NCBI GenBank assembly: GCA_963764365.1 | Contig: CAVXSI010000022.1 | Coordinates: 124,001 to 188,000 of the forward strand | Length of the DNA stretch: 64,000 nt | From: VRUE01 sp963764365 | GTDB lineage: Bacteria > Actinomycetota > Thermoleophilia > Solirubrobacterales > 70-9 | Direction: 5' to 3' | Part shown: positions 8,709 to 16,845 of the stretch, piece after piece | How positions within the stretch are numbered: position 1 is the stretch's first letter | Layout: each line of letters begins with the position of its first letter | Program-made: the position numbers and the translations under genes | The notes under the pieces: model-generated | What the model was told of the DNA's origin: nothing | The model's database searches: none | Seen by the model: only the letters and a program-made list of their open reading frames with translations

Positions 8709-9485
8709 GTGCGCTGGGCGGCGGCAATAGCGGCGGCGCTGGCGCTGGCCCTCGGCGCGGTCGGCGCCGCCTCGGCGGAGGTCGAACAGAGCGGCAACCT
8801 GATCGTCTCCTTCAGCGGCGGGATCTCCCCCCACGCCCTGCCGCGCAGCGAACCGGCGCCGGTGGGGGTGACGATCGACAGCGGCTTCAAGACCGCCGAC
8901 GGGTCCGACCCGCCGCCGCAGCTGCAGCAGATCTCGATCGGGATCAACCGCAACGGCAAGATCGACGACCGCGGACTGCCGACCTGCCGGGTGCGCAAGA
9001 TCCAGCCGGCGACGATCGACGCGGCGCGGCGGATCTGCGGCGGCGCGATCGTCGGCAAGGGCCACGTCGAAGTGCGGGTCGCGCTGGCCAACCAGCCGGC
9101 GTTCACCTTCAAGGGGCCGCTGCTGGTCTTCAACGCGAAGCGCTCCGGCGGCCACCGGCGGCTGCTCGCGCAGGTCTACGGCACCAAGCCGCCCTCGGCC
9201 TTCGTCCTCACCTTCAAGGTGCTGAAGGCGAAGGGCGCCTTCGGCACGGTGATCAAGACGACGCTGCCGAAGGCCGCGCAGGGGTGGGCCTACGTAACTC
9301 ACTTCGACATGCGGCTGCGTCGCATCTACACCTACCGGGGCGTACGGCACAGCTTCATCAGCGCCGCCTGCGAAGCGCCGGCCGGCTTCCCCGGGGCCGT
9401 CTACCAGTTCGCCCGCGGCAGCTTCAGGTTCGCCGAAGGGCAGCGGGTGAACGACGAATTGGTCCGCAACTGCAAGGTCCGCTGA
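8709..9485 (+). CDS. Secreted beta-rich protein, unknown function
   Basis: A 258-residue protein with a signal peptide (alanine-rich, residues 2-22, ending SAEVEQ). The mature part looks beta-rich and contains NLIVSFSGGISP, then ISIGINRNGKIDDRGLPTC, a cysteine in ARRICGGAIVG, and a C-terminal pair (AACEAP and RNCKVR). Those four cysteines suggest disulfides outside the cell. No family recognised. The start is GTG at 8709, just after the stop of the preceding secreted protein. The stop codon lies in the left arm of the fold-back element at 9482-9607. Confidence 0.75.
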   Translation: MRWAAAIAAALALALGAVGAASAEVEQSGNLIVSFSGGISPHALPRSEPAPVGVTIDSGFKTADGSDPPPQLQQISIGINRNGKIDDRGLPTCRVRKIQPATIDAARRICGGAIVGKGHVEVRVALANQPAFTFKGPLLVFNAKRSGGHRRLLAQVYGTKPPSAFVLTFKVLKAKGAFGTVIKTTLPKAAQGWAYVTHFDMRLRRIYTYRGVRHSFISAACEAPAGFPGAVYQFARGSFRFAEGQRVNDELVRNCKVR

Positions 9486-9607
9486 GAGGCGCTGCGGCCG
9501 GCGCATTTCGGCGTCCTCGGGCGGCCGGCTGCGGGTCACGCACAACAGTGCGCTCCCCTTGCCGGCCTTCCTGCGTCCTTGAACTGCTTGGCCGCAGCGC
9601 CTCTCAG
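9482..9607. repeat. Fold-back element, family C, copy 2
   Basis: The outer arms 9482-9499 and 9590-9607 are perfectly complementary over 18 bp. The core shares GCGTCCTCGG, GGGTCACGCAC, GTGCGCTCCCC and CCTGCGTCC with other family C copies, and matches the reverse complement of the 2570-2695 core closely. The stop codons of the two convergent flanking genes (9483-9485 and 9604-9606) both lie inside the arms. It could act as a bidirectional terminator. Confidence 0.75.
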
Positions 9608-9993
9608 GAGGTGGGTCTCTCTCCGGAAAGCTCGGCCATCGCTGCCTTCCAGATGTCCGGGACCTCGTCTTGGCGGCCTTCCGCGTGGAATTTTGCGGAA
9701 TCGCTGATCAGGTCGGCGAGGACGAGGATCGCGTCGGTGTCGCCCTCGGCGGCGAGGCGCTCTATGCCGAGCGCGTACAGGTAGTCGCCGGCGAGCAGGG
9801 CGAGGTCGTCGTCGTGGCCGGCGAGCAGGCGCGACCGCCCGTAGTGGAGGAGGTAGCCCTCGCGGACGAGCTCGACGAACAGCGGGTCGGCGGCGCCCGG
9901 CGGGCTCTCGACGACGTGGTCCGAGATCGGCGTCCCCTCCTCGCGCAGCTGCGTGGCGATGAGGCTGAGGGGGCTGTGCGGATCGTCCTTCAT
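9604..9993 (-). CDS. Small protein resembling a fragment of a polyprenyl synthase
   Basis: A 129-residue soluble protein. Residues 69-105 (GDYLYALGIERLA, then EGDTDAILVLADLI) align by eye with residues 122-158 of the polyprenyl synthase at 865-1830 (GDLLFSRAFALLA, then AGDLRAIELLSAAS). No DDxxD motif is present, so it cannot be catalytic by itself. Heteromeric prenyl synthases do have a small non-catalytic subunit; that role here is inference. I chose ATG at 9993 (MKDDPHSP); the frame extends upstream to 10113, overlapping hemL, without a convincing start. Confidence 0.65.
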   Translation of the reverse strand: MKDDPHSPLSLIATQLREEGTPISDHVVESPPGAADPLFVELVREGYLLHYGRSRLLAGHDDDLALLAGDYLYALGIERLAAEGDTDAILVLADLISDSAKFHAEGRQDEVPDIWKAAMAELSGERPTS

Positions 9994-10045
9994 CGACCCA
10001 TGTGACGACTTCTTCTCGCATACCGAGAATAAGTCGTCACAGCCC

Positions 10046-11314
10046 TCACCGGAGCGCCTCCTCGAGGGACTCGGCCGCGGCTTCGACGGTGCGGTCGATC
10101 GCCGCCTCGTCATGCGCGAGCGAGACGAACCAGGCCTCGAACTGCGAAGGGGGCGGGTAGATGCCGCGCTCGAGCATCGCCCGGCAGAAGCGGGCGTGGG
10201 CGTCGAGGTCGCAGGCCGAGGCGGCGGCGAAGTCGGCCGGCGGCTCGGCGCTGAAGAAGAGGGTGAGCAGGCCCGGCGCGGCGGCGAGGCTGAGCGGACG
10301 GCCGTCGATCAGCTCGCCGAGGCCGTCGGCGAGGCGGCGGGTCAGCTCGCCGAGGCGCGAGTAGGCGGCGTCGTCGAGCTCGGCGAGAGTGGCCAGGCCC
10401 GCCGCGATCGCCAGCGGGTTGCCGGAGAGGGTGCCCGCCTGGTAGACGTCGCCGGCCGGGGCGACCCGCTCCATCGCCGCCGCCGCGCCGCCGAAGCCGG
10501 CGGCGGGAAGGCCGCCGCCGATCACCTTGCCGAACACGGTCAGGTCGGGCTCGACCCCGTAGAGCTGCTGGGCGCCGCCGGGGGCGACGCGGAAACCGGT
10601 GATCACCTCGTCGAAGACGAGCAGGGCGCCGGCCTCACGGGTCACGGCGCGGAGGAACTCGAGGAAGCCCCCGCCCGGCGGGACGACGCCCATGTTGGCG
10701 GCGACCGGCTCAGCCAGCAGCGCCGCGACGTCGTGCTCGGCGAGGGCGCGGGAGACCGCCTCGCGGTCGTTCCACGGCACGACCACGGTCCCGGCCGCCT
10801 GGGCGGCGGTGACGCCGGGGCTGCCCGGCAGGGCGAGCGTCGCGACGCCGGAGCCGGCGTCGGCGAGCAGGCCGTCGGAGTGGCCGTGGTAGGCGCCGGC
10901 GAACTTGACCACGATTTCGCTGCCGGTCAGCGCCCGGGCGAGGCGCACCGCCCCCATCGCCGCCTCGGTGCCGGAGCTGGTCATCCGCAGCATCTCGACC
11001 GAGGAGACGCGGGCGGCGACCTGCTCGGCCAGCTCGACCTCGGCGGCGGTCGCCGCGCCGTAGCTGGTGCCGCGCGCGGCGGCCCGCACGACCGCGTCGA
11101 CCACGGCCGGATGCGCGTGGCCGAGGATCAGCGGGCCCCAGGAGCAGACCCAGTCGAGGTAGCGGTTGCCGTCGACGTCGACCAGCTCGCAGCCCTCGCC
11201 GCGCTCGACGAAGATCGGCTCGCGGCCGATCTGCCGCATCGCCCGCACGGGGGAGTTGACCCCGCCCGGCAGGACCCGCAGCGCGCGTTCGTACAGCTCC
11301 GAGCTACGAGACAT
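10046..11314 (-). CDS. hemL: Glutamate-1-semialdehyde 2,1-aminomutase
   Basis: A 422-residue PLP enzyme converting glutamate-1-semialdehyde to 5-aminolevulinate in the C5 route of tetrapyrrole synthesis. Visible: GGVNSPVRA at 17-25, the PLP-phosphate region SSGTEAAM at 113-120, cofactor-ring aspartate D235 in FDEVITGFR, and Schiff-base lysine K263 in FGKVIGGGLP. Length is normal. The start is ATG at 11314. It is third in the leftward order hemB, Ahb-like fusion, hemL, with 105 bp before it. Confidence 0.96.
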   Translation of the reverse strand: MSRSSELYERALRVLPGGVNSPVRAMRQIGREPIFVERGEGCELVDVDGNRYLDWVCSWGPLILGHAHPAVVDAVVRAAARGTSYGAATAAEVELAEQVAARVSSVEMLRMTSSGTEAAMGAVRLARALTGSEIVVKFAGAYHGHSDGLLADAGSGVATLALPGSPGVTAAQAAGTVVVPWNDREAVSRALAEHDVAALLAEPVAANMGVVPPGGGFLEFLRAVTREAGALLVFDEVITGFRVAPGGAQQLYGVEPDLTVFGKVIGGGLPAAGFGGAAAAMERVAPAGDVYQAGTLSGNPLAIAAGLATLAELDDAAYSRLGELTRRLADGLGELIDGRPLSLAAAPGLLTLFFSAEPPADFAAASACDLDAHARFCRAMLERGIYPPPSQFEAWFVSLAHDEAAIDRTVEAAAESLEEALR

Positions 11315-11419
11315 AGGGCCCGGCGCGGCCTCCCCCGCGCCCTCTGCTCCCGGGAATCCCCGAAGGATCAGAGGTGGACAGGCATTTCCTCCGGCGTCCG
11401 GGGGTGGCGGATGTCACCG

Positions 11420-12505
11420 CTACGAGTGATCCGCGTCCCACCGCGCATAGTCCTCCGTGAAGTAGTGGAGGCGGATCTTCTTGTACTCGGTCGAGGAGTA
11501 GAGGGTGGCGCGATCGTCCTCGCCCATCCCGCACTCCTCCGCGATCGAGTCGAGGATCGCGTCGCACTCCTGCTTCGAGCGGCCGTGGGCCATCGTGAAG
11601 ACGCTGTAGGGCCAGTCCTCGTAGGTCGGCCGCTGGTAGCAGTGGGAGACGCCGCGGAAGGAGGCCATCCGGCGGCCGGTCTCCATGATCTCGCCCTCCG
11701 GCACCTTCCAGACCCCCATCCCGTTGGCCGAGAAGCCGGCGCGGCGGTGGTAGAGGATCGCGGCGACGCGGCGCAGCAGCTTGCGGTCGACCATCCCGCG
11801 CAGCCGCTCGAGCAGCACCTCGGTAGCGACGCCGAGCTCCGCCGCGGCGGCGTCGAACGGCCGCTCGACCGCCTCCATAGGCCCTTGCAGGGCGCGGATC
11901 GTCGCGATGTCGTCCTCGTCGTAGGGCTGGCGCTCCAACTCCCGCGGCGGCGCCGCCTCGACCGCCGCCGCGAGGGCGTCGGTGCCCTTCTCCATCTCCA
12001 AGTTCATGTTGATCTTGAACAGGGTCAGGGTCGGCAGCTGGCGGATCGACTCGGCGCCGGTCTCCTCCATCAGCGCCGCCAGCGTCCCCGCCATCCCCAG
12101 CTCGGAGTCGGGCGGGACGGCGATCGTGAACCAGAGGTTGAAGTCGTGCGTGCGCAGGTAGTTGTGCGAGACGCCGGGGTGGGCGTTGACCGCCGCCGCG
12201 GCGCGCTGCGGGTTCTCGGAGTCGACCTTGGCCGCGACCAGCATCGACTCGTAGCCGAGCGCGCGGGTGTCGAAGATCGGCGTGATCTCGCGGACGATCC
12301 GGCCGTCGAGCAGGCGCCTGGTGCGAGCGAGCGTGTCGGCGAGGTCGAGCTCGGCCGCGGCCGCGACAGCCGCGAACGGCTCCGGGTCGAGCGGGAAGCT
12401 CGACTGCAGCAGGTTCATCAGCCGCTTGTCGACGTCGTCGAGCGGGATCGCGGCGCCGTCCCTGCGGCTGCGCGCCTTCGACTGTGGGGTCTTCACCGGA
12501 GCCAT
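11420..12505 (-). CDS. Siroheme decarboxylase-like AhbA-AhbB fusion (Lrp/AsnC fold)
   Basis: A 361-residue protein of two homologous halves, each a winged-helix segment followed by an AsnC-type ligand domain. The first half has LDDVDKRLMNLLQ and later HNYLRTHDFNLWFTI; the second has LLERLRGMVDRKLLRR and later SHCYQRPTYEDWPY. The His-x-x-x-Arg-x-x-x-(Y/F)-x-x-W pattern is typical of AhbA/AhbB, which decarboxylate siroheme to didecarboxysiroheme in the alternative heme or heme d1 routes. AhbA and AhbB are usually separate chains. Such proteins are often labelled Lrp regulators, and a regulatory role for the heme genes cannot be excluded. The start is ATG at 12505, preceded by AAGGAGG and overlapping the hemB end by 13 bp. 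Confidence 0.75.
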   Translation of the reverse strand: MAPVKTPQSKARSRRDGAAIPLDDVDKRLMNLLQSSFPLDPEPFAAVAAAAELDLADTLARTRRLLDGRIVREITPIFDTRALGYESMLVAAKVDSENPQRAAAAVNAHPGVSHNYLRTHDFNLWFTIAVPPDSELGMAGTLAALMEETGAESIRQLPTLTLFKINMNLEMEKGTDALAAAVEAAPPRELERQPYDEDDIATIRALQGPMEAVERPFDAAAAELGVATEVLLERLRGMVDRKLLRRVAAILYHRRAGFSANGMGVWKVPEGEIMETGRRMASFRGVSHCYQRPTYEDWPYSVFTMAHGRSKQECDAILDSIAEECGMGEDDRATLYSSTEYKKIRLHYFTEDYARWDADHS

Positions 12506-13464
12506 CCTGCTGCCTCCTTCGCGTAATAGGTGACGATCGCGTCGGCGCCGGCGCGGCGGATCGCGGTCAGCGTCTCCACGACGGCGGCCGGCTCGTCGAT
12601 CCAGCCGTTGGCGGCTGCCGCCTTCAGCATCGAGTACTCGCCGGAGACATGGTAGGCGGCGAGCGGCGCCCCGGTCTCCTGCTTGACCCGGCGAACCACG
12701 TCGAGGTAGGGGATCGCCGGCTTGACCATCAGCATGTCGGCGCCCTCTTCGAGGTCGAGCGCCGCCTCGCGAACCGCCTCGGTGGCGTTGGCCGGGTCGA
12801 GCTGGTAGCCGCGGCGGTCGCCGAACTCCGGCGTCGACTCGGCCGCCTCGCGGAACGGGCCGTAGAAGGCCGAGGCGTACTTGGCGCTGTAGGCGACGAT
12901 CGGGGTGCCGGAGTGGCCCTCCTCGTCGAGCTGGTGGCGGATCGTGCCGACCCGCCCGTCCATCATGTCGCTCGGGGCGACCGCGTCGGCGCCGGCCTCG
13001 GCGTGGGAGATCGCCGTTTTCGCCAGCAGCTCGATCGTCAGGTCGTTGTCGACCTCGCCGTCGCGGACGAAGCCGCAGTGGCCGTGCGAGGTGTACTCGC
13101 AAAGGCAGACGTCGGTGATCACGGTCAGCTCGGGGTGGGCCTCCTTCAACGCCCGCACCGCCATCTGCACGACGCCCTCGTCGTCGTAGGCGCCGCTGCC
13201 GGTCTCGTCCTTGTCGGCGGGGATGCCGAACAGGAGCACGGCTCCGATCCCCGCCGCAGCTATCTCCGTGGCCTCGGCGACCAGCTCGGAGATCGAGAAG
13301 CGCTCGATCCCGGGCATCGACTCGACCTCCTCGCGGACGTTCTCGCCGGCGACGACGAACGCCGGCTGGATCAGGTGCGACGGGGACAGCTCGGTCTCGC
13401 GGACCAGGCCGCGCAGGGTCTCGTTGCGGCGCAGCCGGCGCAGGCGCGTGCTCGGGAAGGGCAT
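12493..13464 (-). CDS. hemB: Delta-aminolevulinic acid dehydratase (porphobilinogen synthase)
   Basis: A 323-residue enzyme joining two 5-aminolevulinate molecules into porphobilinogen. Visible: the zinc-type site DVCLCEYTSHGHCG, metal/substrate segment GADAVAPSDMMDGR, first active lysine in AYSAKYAS and second in LMVKPAIPYLD. I chose ATG at 13464 (MPFPSTRLRRLRR), the family-like N-terminus; the open frame continues to 13593 through a repeat. Element D1 begins 16 bp upstream, so the promoter must be very short, lie in the repeat, or the message be nearly leaderless. Confidence 0.95.
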   Translation of the reverse strand: MPFPSTRLRRLRRNETLRGLVRETELSPSHLIQPAFVVAGENVREEVESMPGIERFSISELVAEATEIAAAGIGAVLLFGIPADKDETGSGAYDDEGVVQMAVRALKEAHPELTVITDVCLCEYTSHGHCGFVRDGEVDNDLTIELLAKTAISHAEAGADAVAPSDMMDGRVGTIRHQLDEEGHSGTPIVAYSAKYASAFYGPFREAAESTPEFGDRRGYQLDPANATEAVREAALDLEEGADMLMVKPAIPYLDVVRRVKQETGAPLAAYHVSGEYSMLKAAAANGWIDEPAAVVETLTAIRRAGADAIVTYYAKEAAGWLR

Positions 13465-13479
13465 CGGTGTCGATTCTAG

Positions 13480-13600
13480 GGGAGGGATTGGGATACCCCT
13501 GCCCGGACTCGCGTCCGGCGACCTTGCCTCGGAGGGCTCAAACCTCTGCTGGCCGGCCGCTCTGAGTATCCGCCCGTTCAGGGGTATCCCCATCCCTCCC
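13480..13600. repeat. Fold-back element, family D, copy 1
   Basis: The arms 13480-13501 and 13579-13600 are complementary at 21 of 22 positions. The core begins CCCGGACTCGCGTCCGGCG and ends GCCGGCCGCTCTGAGTATC plus CGCCCGTT, the same boundaries as the copy at 16715-16845, while the central 35-40 bp and the arms differ. It lies between hemB and the rightward ABC gene, immediately beside family A copy 1. Confidence 0.8.
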
Positions 13601-13612
13601 TCACCAGCCGCG

Positions 13613-13746
13613 CGTTGGAGCCGGGGGTCTTCCGGAGGTGCCTCGCGAAGCGGGCGCCGCGGAGTGATTCCGGCCGCGAAGCGGCTGCCATGGTGCGAGC
13701 GAGCGAAGCGAACATGGGCACCTCCGGAGACCCCCGGCTCCCAACG
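13613..13746. repeat. Fold-back element, family A, copy 1
   Basis: The outer arms (starting CGTTGGAGCCGGGGGTCT, ending CCCGGCTCCCAACG) pair over about 29 bp with two one-base gaps. The core CCTCGCGAAGCGGG, then GGAGTGATTC, CCGCGAAGCGGC and GAGCGAAGCGAACAT is shared with four other copies (18465, 25412, 26890, 39427). It fills most of the gap before the ABC transporter ATPase start at 13761. Confidence 0.8.
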
Positions 13747-13760
13747 GTACGGTTCGCGCG

Positions 13761-14465
13761 GTGAAGGCGCAGGGGCTGTTCAAGAGCTACGGCAGCCGCG
13801 AGGCGCTGCGGGGCGTCGGTCTCGACGTTGGAGCTGGAGAGCTCCTGGCCGTGATCGGGCCGAATGGGGCCGGGAAGACGACGTTGCTGTCGATTCTGGC
13901 CGGGATCGTCAGAGCCGATGCGGGCGAGGTGGTGTCGCCGAACGGGGAGGTCGGATGGGTGCCCCAGCAGGCGGCGCTTTACCGGCGCTTGACGGTCGAG
14001 GAGAACCTGTTGCTGTTTGCGCGGCTCGAGAAGCACCCCGATCCGCGTTCCTCGGTCGAGGAGATGCTGGCGCTGACCGGGCTGGCGGAGCGGCGGGCTG
14101 AGATCGTGGCGCGGCTGTCGGGAGGGAACCAGCAGCGGATCAACATCGCGATCGGGCTGCTGGCGCGGCCCGCGGTGCTGCTGCTCGACGAGCCGAGCGT
14201 CGGGCTCGACCCGCGCCAGCGGGCGCGCCTCTGGGAGTTCGTCTCGGCGCTGGCCGAGCGCGGGACGACGGTGATCTTCTCCACCCACGACATCCAGGAG
14301 GCCGAGCGCTACGGGCAGCGCCTGCTCGTCCTCGCCGACGGCGAGGCGCTCTTCGACGGCACGCCGGGGCAGCTGCGCGAGGCGGTGCGCGGCGAGGCGC
14401 CGGGGGCCGCGGGCAGCGACTTCGAGACCGCCTTCGTCGCCTTCCTCCAGCACCGAGGGCACTGA
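13761..14465 (+). CDS. ABC transporter ATP-binding protein
   Basis: A 234-residue ATPase of the ABC-2 exporter group. Walker A GPNGAGKT at 33-40, Q-loop region WVPQQAAL, signature LSGGNQQR near 118, Walker B LLLLDEPSVGLD near 140, and an H-loop in FSTHDIQEAERYG. It powers the permease encoded next, whose ATG overlaps this gene by one base, so the two form a single unit. The start is GTG at 13761, 14 bp after family A copy 1. Substrate unknown. Confidence 0.93.
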   Translation: MKAQGLFKSYGSREALRGVGLDVGAGELLAVIGPNGAGKTTLLSILAGIVRADAGEVVSPNGEVGWVPQQAALYRRLTVEENLLLFARLEKHPDPRSSVEEMLALTGLAERRAEIVARLSGGNQQRINIAIGLLARPAVLLLDEPSVGLDPRQRARLWEFVSALAERGTTVIFSTHDIQEAERYGQRLLVLADGEALFDGTPGQLREAVRGEAPGAAGSDFETAFVAFLQHRGH

Positions 14466-15814
14466 TGCGCTGGCTGCTGCTCAAGGACCTGCAGATCCTC
14501 CGCCGCTCCCCCCTTCAGGCGGTGCTGCTGGTCGCCTACCCGGTGCTGATCGCGCTGCTGATCGGCTTTGCGATCTCGCGTGAGCCCGGCAAGCCGAAGG
14601 TCGCCTTCCTCAACGAAATCCCGGCCGGCGCCCGGGTCGCGGCGAGCGGCTCGAAGCTGCAGCCGGTCGGAGTCGACAGGAGGATCTGCGGCAAGGTCGA
14701 CTGCGTCCGGGTCGGCAGCCGCGGCGCCGCGCTCGACAAGGTCCGCTCCGGCGAAGTGCTGGCGGCGCTGATCCTCCCCGCCGACCTGATCAGCCGGCTC
14801 AACTCGCTCTCCACCCTGAACCCGCAGACGCCGGAAGTGGAAGTGATCGTCAACGAGGAAGACCCGCTGAAGGCGCGGGTCGTCGACGACCGGATCGAGT
14901 CGCTGCTCGGCCAGGCGAATCTGCTCATCGCCAAGCAGATCGCCGCCGAAGGCGGCCGCTACCTCAACCTGATCGTCGACGGCGGCGACTTCGAAGTGCT
15001 CGGGCAGCCGGTCGAAATCCTCGGCCTGCGGTCGGTGGCGAAGATCCTCCAGGGCCTGCGCCCGGCGCTGCCGCCGGCCCGGCGACCGGCGCTCGGCCGG
15101 GTGATCCGCTTCGCCACCCTGGCCCGCGACAACCTCGATGTCGCCGCGCCGTTGATCGCCCGGCTCGCGCAGCCGATCGTCGTCGACAAGAAGAGCGTCA
15201 GCGCGCCGACCCCACCGCTGGAAATCTTCGCGATCGCGGCGGCGGCGGCGCTGACGATGACCTTCGTCACCCTGCTGCTGGTCGCCGGATCGCTCGCGCT
15301 GGAGCGCGAGGAGAACACCTTCCCCCGGCTGACCCGCGGCCTCGTCTCTCGCTCCGCCCTGATCGCCGAGAAGGTCGGGCTGGGGGTCGCTGCCGGGCTG
15401 GCGGTGACCCTGCTGATGCTCGCCGGCGTGCAGCTCTTCGTCCCGCTCGACTGGAGCCGCTTCGGCCTCTGGCTGGTCGCGATCCTCGTCTCCGGCGGGG
15501 CCTTCGGCGCCGCCGGGGCGGCGCTCGGCGCCTCGGCCCGCGACGTCCGCGCGGTCTCGCTGCTCGCCTTCATGATCTCGCTGCCGGTCGCCCTGCTCTC
15601 GCTCGTCCCCTCCGGCGCGGTCGGCCACGGGCTCTACGAAGTGATTCGTGTCGTCACCGCCCTGTTCCCGTTCAAGCCGGCGCTGCAGGCGATGACCGCG
15701 GCGCTCGACTCGACCGGTCCGGGAATCGGCGGGCCGCTGCTGCACCTGACGATCCTGATCGTCGCCTACGGCCTGATCGCCCGCTTCGCCCTGCGCCGCT
15801 TCGCCACGGTCTGA
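14465..15814 (+). CDS. ABC-2 type transporter permease
   Basis: A 449-residue permease. One membrane helix near the N-terminus (about 18-38) is followed by a large extracytoplasmic region with paired cysteines (RRICGKVDCVRVG) and then about five helices from residue 255 to the end. This YhgE/DrrB-like layout suits drug, lipid or polysaccharide export. It overlaps the ATPase by one base, which defines the exporter. The extracytoplasmic part uses GAA for Glu more than its surroundings. No substrate can be assigned. Confidence 0.88.
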   Translation: MRWLLLKDLQILRRSPLQAVLLVAYPVLIALLIGFAISREPGKPKVAFLNEIPAGARVAASGSKLQPVGVDRRICGKVDCVRVGSRGAALDKVRSGEVLAALILPADLISRLNSLSTLNPQTPEVEVIVNEEDPLKARVVDDRIESLLGQANLLIAKQIAAEGGRYLNLIVDGGDFEVLGQPVEILGLRSVAKILQGLRPALPPARRPALGRVIRFATLARDNLDVAAPLIARLAQPIVVDKKSVSAPTPPLEIFAIAAAAALTMTFVTLLLVAGSLALEREENTFPRLTRGLVSRSALIAEKVGLGVAAGLAVTLLMLAGVQLFVPLDWSRFGLWLVAILVSGGAFGAAGAALGASARDVRAVSLLAFMISLPVALLSLVPSGAVGHGLYEVIRVVTALFPFKPALQAMTAALDSTGPGIGGPLLHLTILIVAYGLIARFALRRFATV

Positions 15815-15908
15815 GCAGTCGCCGGGCGCCGACCCTTATGGACGTGCCGGTGATTCGCCGCCCACCATGGGGGCTAACTACCGGCGCGTCCCCGGGTAGG
15901 GTCCGTCC

Positions 15909-16688
15909 ATGCGGGTGCTATTCATCGGGGACGTGGTCGGGGGGCCGGGTAGGCGAGGGCTGGCCGCGGCGATGCCGGGGCTGCGCGAGCGGTACGCGCC
16001 CGAGCTGGTGGTCGTCAACGGGGAGAACTCAGCCGGTGGGATGGGAATCACCGAGAAGACGGCGCGGGCCATTTTCGACGCCGGCGCCGGGGTGATCACC
16101 AGCGGCAACCATGTCTACCGCCACCGCGAGGCCTACGACTTCCTCGACCGCGAGCAGCGGCTGATCCGCCCCGCCAACTACCCCCACGCCAACCCAGGCC
16201 GCGGCCATGTCGTGGTCGAGGCGGGCGGGATCCGGGTCGGCGTGATCAACCTCAGCGGCGCGGTCGGGCTGCAGGTGGCCCGCTCGCCGTTCCACGAGGT
16301 CGACAGCATCCTCGAGCGGATCGAGGCCGACTGCGTCCTCGTCGACTTCCACGCCGAGGTGACCAGCGAGAAGGTGGCGATGGGCTGGCACCTCGACGGC
16401 CGCGTCGCCGCCGTCTTCGGCACCCACACCCATGTCCCGACCGCCGACGCGCGGGTGCTGCCGCAGGGCACCGCCTACATCTCCGACGTCGGCATGACCG
16501 GCTCGCGGGCCAGCGTGCTCGGCGTCAAGCCGGAGCAGGTGCTGGAGAGGATGATCACGCAGATGCCGGTCAAGTTCGAGACGGCCGAGGAGGACGTCTG
16601 GGTGATGGGGGCGGTGGTTGACGTCAACGATCGAGGGCTCGCCGACTCGATCGAGCAGGTGATGGTCCCGGCTCCTGCCGGCTCGTAG
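15909..16688 (+). CDS. YmdB-family metallophosphoesterase
   Basis: A 259-residue calcineurin-like phosphoesterase of the TIGR00282/YmdB family; members in Bacillus hydrolyse cyclic nucleotides. Metal-site motifs: FIGDVVGGPGR at the N-terminus, VVNGENSAGGMG, ITSGNHVY, DFHAEVTSEK and GTHTHVPTAD near the C-terminus. The start is ATG at 15909, with 94 bp before it. It stands alone, and its 3' side runs straight into fold-back element D2. Confidence 0.92.
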   Translation: MRVLFIGDVVGGPGRRGLAAAMPGLRERYAPELVVVNGENSAGGMGITEKTARAIFDAGAGVITSGNHVYRHREAYDFLDREQRLIRPANYPHANPGRGHVVVEAGGIRVGVINLSGAVGLQVARSPFHEVDSILERIEADCVLVDFHAEVTSEKVAMGWHLDGRVAAVFGTHTHVPTADARVLPQGTAYISDVGMTGSRASVLGVKPEQVLERMITQMPVKFETAEEDVWVMGAVVDVNDRGLADSIEQVMVPAPAGS

Positions 16689-16714
16689 AACCTTCGTGGC
16701 GTGGTCGGGGAAGG

Positions 16715-16845
16715 GGAGGGAGAGGCGGGGGTGTCCCCTGCCCGGACTCGCGTCCGGCGACGAATCGCTTTTCTGGGCTCAGACGTTGGGTTGCCGGCCG
16801 CTCTGAGTATCCGCCCGTTCAGGGGACATCCCCGCCTCTCCCTCC
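16715..16845. repeat. Fold-back element, family D, copy 2
   Basis: The arms 16715-16740 and 16820-16845 are complementary at 25 of 26 positions. Core boundaries equal those of copy 1 (CCCGGACTCGCGTCCGGCGAC on the left, GCCGGCCGCTCTGAGTATC plus CGCCCGTTC on the right); arms and centre differ. The stop codon of the leftward membrane-protein gene is inside it, so the element encodes that protein's last residues (about EGEAGMSPERADTQSGRQP). Confidence 0.8.

Noticed and set aside
11315..11419. Riboswitch or T-box in the spacer before hemL's neighbour.
   Set aside because: Some GC-rich pairing exists, but I could not match any known riboswitch consensus.
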